Source: JAKACA01 sp049510975 (lineage in GTDB: Bacteria; Actinomycetota; Acidimicrobiia; Acidimicrobiales; Bog-793). From it: a DNA stretch of 64,000 nucleotides. How positions within the stretch are numbered: position 1 is the first letter of the stretch; every line of letters starts with the position of its first letter. Shown in pieces: positions 58,783-64,000 of the stretch. A program made the position numbers and the translations under genes. Below the pieces are notes generated by a model. That model did not search any database, was not told the DNA's origin, and saw nothing but the letters and a program-made list of their open reading frames with translations. Location of the stretch: assembly GCA_049510975.1 (NCBI GenBank), contig JBEKYM010000003.1, positions 170,293 through 234,292 on the forward strand. Reading direction: 5' to 3'.

Positions 58783-59604
58783 CTACGTCCTCGGCAGCAG
58801 GACGGTCTGGAGCTCGGTCACCCACGTATCGGGAGGTCCATCACAGTCGATGTAGAGCTCCCGATCCAACGACGCTGCCTGTTCGCCGCTCCGTTCGACC
58901 CACTCATGCAAGGCGCGGAACGCCTCGTGGAACTGCGCCGGCGCGCCCCGCACGACGGTGGTCGCCGCCCGCTCCACAGCGGCGAGGTCGAGCGTTGCCA
59001 GACCGTCGCCTTCGATGGCCACATCGCTCGGAACCGGCAGCGCCGTCGTGAGCCGAAGCGGTCGGTCTTCGTCGCCCGTGTCCTCGTACAACGCCAGCGA
59101 CAAGCCGTCGAAACCCACGTGGTGCCGCTCCAAGGCAGCCAACAGCTGCGGGTACATCCGGCCACAGGCGTCACCGATCTCGTCGAACCCGGCGAGATCC
59201 TCGCTCAGGGCCACGACCCGCACCGGTTCGAGCCGTTTCACGATCACCTCATAGTCGGACATCGTCCCCTCCTCGAGTTGCGCGAGCCGGATCTCGACCC
59301 GCCTGAGCTGTTCGGTCTGTTCGGCGAGCCGCGCCCGGGCCTCGGCCTGGCGCAACCGCAGGATCCCCCGTAGCTGTTCCACGGTGACGTCGTCGTCGAT
59401 CAGGCGGCCGATCTCCGACAGCGGCACGCCGAGGTCGCGCAGGACCAGGATGCGATGCAGCCGCAGCACCTGGTCGGGTGTGTAGTACCGGTAGCCGGTG
59501 GCGGGATCGACGTGCGCCGGCTGGAGCAGGCCGAGATCGTCGTAGTGGCGCAACGTCCGCACCGACACCTGCCCCAGACGTGCGACCGTGCCGATCCCGT
59601 ACAC
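58783..59604 (-). CDS. MerR-family regulator with GyrI-like effector domain
   Basis: A 273-residue transcription factor. The N-terminal MerR winged helix reads GTVARLGQVSVRTLRHYDDL and then YRYYTPDQVLRLHRILVLRD, with the dimer helix up to about residue 110. The C-terminal part (about 120-270) is a GyrI-like ligand-binding domain, as in BmrR- and TipA-type multidrug sensors. GTG 59604 follows a 14-bp palindrome. It ends 12 bases from the convergent oligopeptidase gene. The drug or metabolite sensed is unknown; the ABC exporter 2-6 kb away is a possible target by guilt of proximity only. Confidence 0.9.
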   Translation of the reverse strand: MYGIGTVARLGQVSVRTLRHYDDLGLLQPAHVDPATGYRYYTPDQVLRLHRILVLRDLGVPLSEIGRLIDDDVTVEQLRGILRLRQAEARARLAEQTEQLRRVEIRLAQLEEGTMSDYEVIVKRLEPVRVVALSEDLAGFDEIGDACGRMYPQLLAALERHHVGFDGLSLALYEDTGDEDRPLRLTTALPVPSDVAIEGDGLATLDLAAVERAATTVVRGAPAQFHEAFRALHEWVERSGEQAASLDRELYIDCDGPPDTWVTELQTVLLPRT

Positions 59605-59612
59605 GAGAGCCA

Positions 59613-59626
59613 GTCAACCAGTTGAC
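59613..59626. promoter_or_regulatory. palindrome upstream of the MerR-type gene
   Basis: GTCAAC-CA-GTTGAC has perfect 6-bp arms. TAGCGT on the minus strand (complement of 59625-59630) overlaps one arm and could be the -10 of the regulator gene, giving a 13-base leader. An autoregulatory operator fits. Confidence 0.45.
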
Positions 59627-59654
59627 GCTACGGAAGAGTCAAGCGCTCGCAGCT

Positions 59655-60710
59655 TCAGCCGGACGCGAACACGAGGTTGTCGGCGGTCACGCCCTTTGGG
59701 ATCTTGACCGGGACCCCGTTGACCGTGATGGCAACGAACTCGGGAGCGCCGAGGGCGACTGCGAGCGGCCCGGACGCCTTGTAGGAGGCGGTCGTACCGG
59801 CCTCCACCGTCTGGTTCCACAGGTACGTGCCCGAACCGAGGCCCGTCTCGACGCCGACCCAGCAGGCGCCGCCGACGCCGGAAAAGCTGAGTGTGTAGTG
59901 CCCTGACGGGACCTTGAACGTCACGTCGTTGCCGGAGACCGACTCGGGCGTGACGCTCGGCGCCGTCGTGGTCGTCACGCGAGTGGTCGTCGTGGCGGTG
60001 CTCGGCGGTGGCGTGTGCGTGTGAGAGGCGGTGACCGGCTTCGGCTTCGGCGACGATCCCGTCATGAGGACGCCGGCGGTGACGATCGCCAGCACTCCGA
60101 GGGTGGCCACCGAGCCGACCGAGAGCCGCCTCACCGTCGCCTGCCGGCGGAGCTCGTCGGGCGAGATCGACAGCTGCGGGCGCGCCATCACGACCGGACC
60201 GGTCGGCAACGCTTCGGGCGCGATGGGCGGCGCGATCGAGGACGCCGGCTGCGCCGGCGCGGGTGGCTCTGGCGCCTCGTCGCTGGTCGGGACGGGCGCC
60301 GGCCGGTCGCGCAGCCCGCTCAACCAGGACTGCCCGGCCACCTCGGGTTGGGGCACGGCCCGGTCCTCGGCATTGGGCCGGTCGTCTCCGTCGGGCCGGC
60401 GGCCGTCGTACAGCCGGCCGGAGCCGGCCGGTCGCCTCCCGGACGCCGGCCGGCGGGGGCTGGTGTCGTCGTCGTGGTCGTGCGGGCGGGAGGGCACGTC
60501 GGTGCGCACGTGGGTCCGGCCGGTGTCTGCTCGGGGCAGCACCCGGACACTGGCGGACGGACCGGTCCGCTTCGCCACATCGCCGAGGGCAGCGAGCCCG
60601 TGGCCGTAGTTCTCCATGGAACGGCGTTCGGATCGAGCCGAGTGAACTCGGCCCCACGCCACCCCGACGATCACGAGGATGACGAAGCCGGCGATGATCC
60701 ACGGGGTCAC
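59655..60710 (-). CDS. membrane protein with RodZ-type C-terminal (DUF4115-like) domain
   Basis: A 351-residue protein. A hydrophobic segment at residues 4-19 (IIAGFVILVIVGVAWG) is followed by a long basic/acidic, Pro/Arg/Asp-rich region. A second membrane segment (about residues 196-216, SVGSVATLGVLAIVTAGVLM) is followed by a Thr/Pro linker and a beta-rich domain at about 250-351. That last domain (ACWVGVETGLGSGTYLWNQT, ending NGVPVKIPKG) resembles the DUF4115 domain at the end of RodZ cell-shape proteins, but there is no helix-turn-helix. The function is unknown; a cell-envelope role is plausible. Confidence 0.7.
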   Translation of the reverse strand: MTPWIIAGFVILVIVGVAWGRVHSARSERRSMENYGHGLAALGDVAKRTGPSASVRVLPRADTGRTHVRTDVPSRPHDHDDDTSPRRPASGRRPAGSGRLYDGRRPDGDDRPNAEDRAVPQPEVAGQSWLSGLRDRPAPVPTSDEAPEPPAPAQPASSIAPPIAPEALPTGPVVMARPQLSISPDELRRQATVRRLSVGSVATLGVLAIVTAGVLMTGSSPKPKPVTASHTHTPPPSTATTTTRVTTTTAPSVTPESVSGNDVTFKVPSGHYTLSFSGVGGACWVGVETGLGSGTYLWNQTVEAGTTASYKASGPLAVALGAPEFVAITVNGVPVKIPKGVTADNLVFASG

Positions 60711-60759
60711 CGTGAGCCGCCCCTTGACGGCGGGAAGTGCGAGAGATGCACACCCCTAT

Positions 60760-61758
60760 TCAAGCCGGATTCTGCACCGCCTTCGCCAGGGCTCGGCGAT
60801 CGACTGCAGTCGGGCTGCCGTGATCGTCACTGCCGAGCTCGATCTGCATGTCCTCGGCAGCCATCAGAACCTCGAAGGCGTCGCCGGAAAGCTCGACCGC
60901 TTCACGTCCGAGCCGGTCGAGCATGTCGTCACCGTGGGTCGGATCGTGGTGGAACAACGCCAGGCGGCGGACGCCGGCCTGCTTGGCGACTTCGACCGCA
61001 TACGCCATGGTGCTGTGGCCCCAGTGCGACTTCACGGCGAACTCCGCGTCGGTGTACTGGGCGTCGTGGATGAGCAAGTCGGCGCCACTGCACAATTCGA
61101 GCGCCGCCTCTGACACCTCGGGAAGCACAGTCCCGTCACGGTAGGGCGCCTGATGGTCGCCGAGGTAGGCAACGGACACTCCTGCGACCTCGACCCGGTA
61201 GCCGAGCGTCCGGCCGACGTGAGGCACCTCCCGGGCGAGCACGGCAGCGGAGCCGGCCTGCACGACACTGCGGTCCGACATCTCGAACAGTGCCATCTCC
61301 GCCGGCAGCTCGCTCATGCCCACGGGGAAGTACGGGGGCTGGACGAAGGCGCTGAAGGCTTCCGAGAACGGCACTTCCTGGGACGGCCCGTAGATGTCCA
61401 GGTGCACGTCGGAGCGAAGCGCCGGCCCGAAGAACGGCAACCCCTGCACGTGGTCGAAATGGAGATGAGTGACGAAGGCGCTGAGCGCCAGGCGGGGGCC
61501 GACATGCTCAACCGGAGCCGGCGCCGGGCCGTCGGCGTCCCGCGGGGGCGCACCGGCGCTGATCGAGGCGCCGGGGAAGAAGCGCTGCAGGAGCCTCTCG
61601 CCGAGCCGCCTGCAGCCGGTGCCGAGATCGAGCAACACCGGCGGTGAGCCGTCGCCCGCATCGACGGTGACCGAGGCAGTCGAGCCGCCGTAGCGTTTCA
61701 GCGCCGGGTCGGAGCACGGGCAGGACCCCCGTACGCCGTAAAACGTCACCGTCGGCAT
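60760..61758 (-). CDS. MBL-fold metallo-hydrolase
   Basis: A 332-residue metallo-beta-lactamase-fold hydrolase. The metal motif THLHFDHVQGLPFF is complete (HxHxDH), with further ligands in GDHQAPYRDG and FHHDPTHGDD. It begins TVTFYGVRGSCPCSDP, seen in phosphodiesterase-like and YycJ-like MBL proteins, so a nucleotide or phosphodiester substrate is possible. GGGAGGGG precedes ATG 61758. It lies 49 bases upstream of the RodZ-like gene and divergent from the exported protein gene. Confidence 0.88.
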   Translation of the reverse strand: MPTVTFYGVRGSCPCSDPALKRYGGSTASVTVDAGDGSPPVLLDLGTGCRRLGERLLQRFFPGASISAGAPPRDADGPAPAPVEHVGPRLALSAFVTHLHFDHVQGLPFFGPALRSDVHLDIYGPSQEVPFSEAFSAFVQPPYFPVGMSELPAEMALFEMSDRSVVQAGSAAVLAREVPHVGRTLGYRVEVAGVSVAYLGDHQAPYRDGTVLPEVSEAALELCSGADLLIHDAQYTDAEFAVKSHWGHSTMAYAVEVAKQAGVRRLALFHHDPTHGDDMLDRLGREAVELSGDAFEVLMAAEDMQIELGSDDHGSPTAVDRRALAKAVQNPA

Positions 61759-61882
61759 CACCACCCCCTCCCACCTCGTCGTCAACCCCGTGGACACTAG
61801 TGGCTTGCCACTTTCCCGTGATCGGCGCCGCGTGAGAGGATGCAGCGAGCGCGCAGGGGCGCGGCGGAGGGGAGGTGCCGAC

Positions 61883-62944
61883 ATGGCACAGCAGCGGGTG
61901 TTCAGGCGGGTCGTTCGGTCGAGTGTCGCCACCGTGGCTCTGGCGGCCCTTTGCGTCGCTGCGCCGCTGGCCGCAATGGCGGCTGCGCCGGCGGTCGCGC
62001 TGGCGGCAACTCCGACCTACACCCTCGGCAACACCGCGGTCGCGGTGAAGACGAGCAACGGCGAGACGTGGGACCTGTCGATCGTCTGGACGGAAGTCGT
62101 AGCCGGTTCGGCGTCGTTCAGCGTCGGCCTGGAGCGGACGGTCACGACGGGCGGCGCCGGCTTCGAAGAGCACGCGTGGATGATCCCCGTGAAGAGCACG
62201 ACGTTCACGTTCAACTCCTCCACCGAGGTGGGGACGCTGAACGCCACATCGGAGACGACACCGCTGGCGACCGTCGATCTCAACTTCAAGGGCACGTCCA
62301 AGAAGGCGGCCACCTGCACGAGCGGGAGCGAAGAGATCTACTCGGGGACCTTGAGCGGCAAGATCGCCCTCGTGACCGGCCTGACGGGCGGCGGCACCGT
62401 GGGCAGCACGACGAAGACGACGACGTTCAACCTCGGTACACCGGAAGTGAAGTCGGACCTCTCCTGCATCCCGCCGACGACCGTCGACTGCGCCAACACG
62501 AGTGACTTCGTCTCGACGCTCACGCCCAAGACGAGCCCGGACGGCGTCGGGATCAACGGCGAGGAGGAAGGCATCTCGTTCGACTACGTCGGTGTCGACC
62601 GTGGCGTCACGATCTCCAAGCCGGCGGGCACGACCCGCGAAGACGGAGCCGGTATCGAGAAGGGCGCCATGTCGTACAACAAGACGACGAAAGTCTTCTC
62701 CGTCGGCTCGTCGACCGCCGGCATCATCACCGGCTCGGCGACCCTCACCGGCGGCACGGTGAAGACCACCACGACGACCTGCACGTCAGGGGGCAAGAAG
62801 GTCACGCTGACCGAGACGTTCGACGACACCGCCAAGTACACGAGCCCGACCGGCAAGTCGCTCACGGCTCACACGTCGCTCACCGGCACCTTGACCGTGG
62901 CCTCCAACACGACCGGCGCGTACGGCGTGACGACGATCTCGTGA
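61883..62944 (+). CDS. exported Thr/Ser-rich protein of unknown function
   Basis: A 353-residue protein with a clear signal peptide: FRRVVRSSVA, a hydrophobic core rich in Ala/Leu, and an ALAA cleavage-like site around residue 42. The mature part is Thr/Ser/Gly-rich and beta-like with few Cys (TCTSGSEE, LSCIPPTTVDC, TTTCTSGGKK), which could form disulfides. I do not recognise a family. GGAGG seven bases before ATG 61883 sets the start. It overlaps the next gene by GTGA, so an exported protein and an alpha/beta hydrolase are co-translated. Confidence 0.7.
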   Translation: MAQQRVFRRVVRSSVATVALAALCVAAPLAAMAAAPAVALAATPTYTLGNTAVAVKTSNGETWDLSIVWTEVVAGSASFSVGLERTVTTGGAGFEEHAWMIPVKSTTFTFNSSTEVGTLNATSETTPLATVDLNFKGTSKKAATCTSGSEEIYSGTLSGKIALVTGLTGGGTVGSTTKTTTFNLGTPEVKSDLSCIPPTTVDCANTSDFVSTLTPKTSPDGVGINGEEEGISFDYVGVDRGVTISKPAGTTREDGAGIEKGAMSYNKTTKVFSVGSSTAGIITGSATLTGGTVKTTTTTCTSGGKKVTLTETFDDTAKYTSPTGKSLTAHTSLTGTLTVASNTTGAYGVTTIS

Positions 62945-63840
62945 CCTCGGGAGGTTCGGCCGGCGACATCGGTCAGCGGGAGCTCGAAGCAAACGGGATC
63001 CGTTTCGCCCTCCTCGAGGCGGGCCCGGACGACGGCCCGCTCGTGTTGTGCTTGCACGGGTTTCCTGATTCGGCGTGGACCTGGCGACACTTGTTGCCCG
63101 AATTGGCGGCGGCAGGCTTCCACGCAGTCGCTCCGTTCATGCGGGGATATGCGCCGACGTCGCTCGCGCCTGACGGTCGCTACCCGATGGGAGCCCTCGT
63201 CGCCGACGTCGTCGCACTGCACGAAGCACTCGGCGGCGGGCCGGACGCCGCCCTCGTCGGGCACGACTGGGGAGCGCCGGCGGCCTACGGAGCAGCCGCC
63301 TTCGACCCCGCCCGGTTCCGCAAGATCGTGACGGGCGCCGTGCCTCCCACGATGTCGTTCATGCAAGCGCTGTTCACCTTCGCCCAGCTCAAGCGGAGCT
63401 GGTACATCTTCTTCTTCCAGACGCCGCTCGCCGACGGTGCGGTCGCCGCCGACAACCTCGCCTTCATCGACGGGCTCTGGAGCGACTGGTCGCCCGGCTA
63501 CGACGCTTCGTTCGACCTCGACAAGGTCAAGGAGTCGCTCGGCGCTCCCGACCGTCTTGGCGCCGCCCTCGCCTATTACCGCTCGATGTTCGATCCGTCA
63601 CAGCAGATTCCGGGTCTGGAAGCGCAGCAGTCGGCCTCGATGCAGTCCGTGACGCAGTCGACGCTGTACTACCACGGTGTCGACGACGGCTGCCTCGGCG
63701 CCGAGGCCGTCACGCCGGCGGTGCTCGACTATCTCGGTCCGGAGTCCCGCCTGCTCATGGTCGAGAACGCCGGCCACTTCGCCCACCTCGAGCGGCCCGA
63801 AGTGGTCAACCCGTCCATCGTGGAGTGGTTGACCATCTAA
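62941..63840 (+). CDS. alpha/beta hydrolase (epoxide hydrolase/haloalkane dehalogenase-like)
   Basis: A 299-residue alpha/beta hydrolase. LCLHGFPDSAWTWRHLLPEL gives the oxyanion HGFP motif. The nucleophile elbow is VGHDWGAPAAYGAAAFDP, with an Asp nucleophile as in epoxide hydrolases and haloalkane dehalogenases. The catalytic His is in ENAGHFAHLERPE. The start GTG 62941 overlaps the previous stop. No signal peptide is seen, so it is probably cytoplasmic; the substrate is unknown. Confidence 0.88.
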   Translation: MTSGGSAGDIGQRELEANGIRFALLEAGPDDGPLVLCLHGFPDSAWTWRHLLPELAAAGFHAVAPFMRGYAPTSLAPDGRYPMGALVADVVALHEALGGGPDAALVGHDWGAPAAYGAAAFDPARFRKIVTGAVPPTMSFMQALFTFAQLKRSWYIFFFQTPLADGAVAADNLAFIDGLWSDWSPGYDASFDLDKVKESLGAPDRLGAALAYYRSMFDPSQQIPGLEAQQSASMQSVTQSTLYYHGVDDGCLGAEAVTPAVLDYLGPESRLLMVENAGHFAHLERPEVVNPSIVEWLTI

Positions 63841-63888
63841 CTCCTCACCTCGGCCTCACCCCCGCCGGCGCGCACCCCACCCCTAGAC

Positions 63889-63904
63889 TCGAACACATGT
63901 TCGA
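63889..63904. promoter_or_regulatory. perfect LexA-type (SOS) box over a start codon
   Basis: TCGAAC-ACAT-GTTCGA matches the actinobacterial LexA consensus TCGAAC-N4-GTTCGA in every fixed position. It covers the ATG at 63897 and follows a -10-like TAGACT (63884-63889). A repressor bound here would block both initiation and early elongation. Confidence 0.7.
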
Positions 63905-64000
63905 TGATCTGAAGAACGACACCCTCGAGTCCGAACTGTGCAGCCAGGCTGCCGAGGTGAGCGCCGGCGAGTGCCGCCTCGTGCTGTTGATCGGCGAGTT
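63897..64000 (+). CDS. N-terminal fragment, probably a DUF222/HNH (13E12-type) protein
   Basis: Only the first 35 codons are in the window: MFDDLKNDTLESELCSQAAE and then VSAGECRLVLLIGEF. The acidic start, two cysteines and a hydrophobic LVLLI helix resemble the opening of DUF222-HNH endonuclease-like proteins common in actinobacteria; this is recognition from memory on very little sequence. TAGACT lies seven bases before ATG 63897, so it may be leaderless, and the start codon lies inside a LexA-type box. The rest of the gene is outside. Confidence 0.55.
   Translation, partial: MFDDLKNDTLESELCSQAAEVSAGECRLVLLIGE

Noticed and set aside
53042..58825. Single 1927-codon minus-strand frame
   Set aside because: It runs antisense to the oligopeptidase gene and then into the two ABC genes. 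The overlapping ATGA and the complete half-transporters show separate genes.

Overview
The window is GC-rich DNA (roughly two thirds G+C by eye) packed with genes that frequently overlap by one or four bases (ATGA, GTGA, TTGA). Gene content points to an actinobacterium. Signs are the conserved actinobacterial proteins (DUF2469, a DUF2510 protein, an SCO6745-type protein, a GTP-type PEP carboxykinase), a mycothiol-type maleylpyruvate isomerase homologue, an F420/PPOX-type protein and many GTG starts. Class Acidimicrobiia is my best guess, but this is inference, not a search result. No rRNA, tRNA, CRISPR array, insertion sequence or prophage was seen.

Layout. 1-9.2 kb: lipid and acyl-CoA metabolism (AidB-type acyl-CoA dehydrogenase cut by the window start, nitronate monooxygenase-like protein, acyl-CoA synthetase, lipocalin-like protein, APH-family kinase), a NifU C-terminal domain protein, a nucleotidyltransferase and an SRAP protein. 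9.2-17.7 kb: dxs, a PPOX protein, alanine dehydrogenase, an ArsR/SRPBCC pair, a mycothiol-dependent isomerase homologue and the dprA-comM pair. 17.8-23.5 kb: the most accessory-looking stretch (VOC-ankyrin fusion, seven-repeat exported protein, 51-residue membrane protein, SCO6745-like protein, crotonase, DUF2510 membrane protein). 23.5-42.5 kb: an almost unbroken minus-strand block running from fakA through recG, rsmD, coaD, a coiled-coil protein, yceD, rpmF, plsX, acpP, rnc, mutM, smc, ftsY, ffh, rpsP, khpA, rimM, trmD and rplS to DUF2469 and yraN. It links ribosome assembly, protein targeting, chromosome organisation and lipid synthesis.

42.6-47.5 kb: rpmB, thiL, pckG, an MFS permease and a lone RAM-domain protein. 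47.5-53 kb: a SUF iron-sulfur assembly locus in two pieces (sufD, a Rieske ferredoxin and sufC; then sufB with a Cys-rich partner), separated by a dienoyl-CoA isomerase-like crotonase and a small zinc-site protein. 53-64 kb: a heterodimeric ABC exporter with one degenerate ATPase site, an oligopeptidase, a MerR regulator, a RodZ-tail-like membrane protein, an MBL-fold hydrolase, an exported protein, an alpha/beta hydrolase, and the first 35 codons of a gene whose start lies inside a perfect LexA-type box.

Genes outside operons often have a TAnnnT hexamer 6-8 bases before the start codon and no Shine-Dalgarno sequence, which fits leaderless transcripts. Most of the window is ordinary housekeeping DNA. 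The points most worth a second look are the LexA box at the right edge, the highly acidic N-terminal arm on KhpA, the 15-bp in-frame minisatellite in recG, the 27-bp duplication in ald, the inverted repeats near pckG and sufB, and the two accessory proteins at 17.8-20.3 kb.
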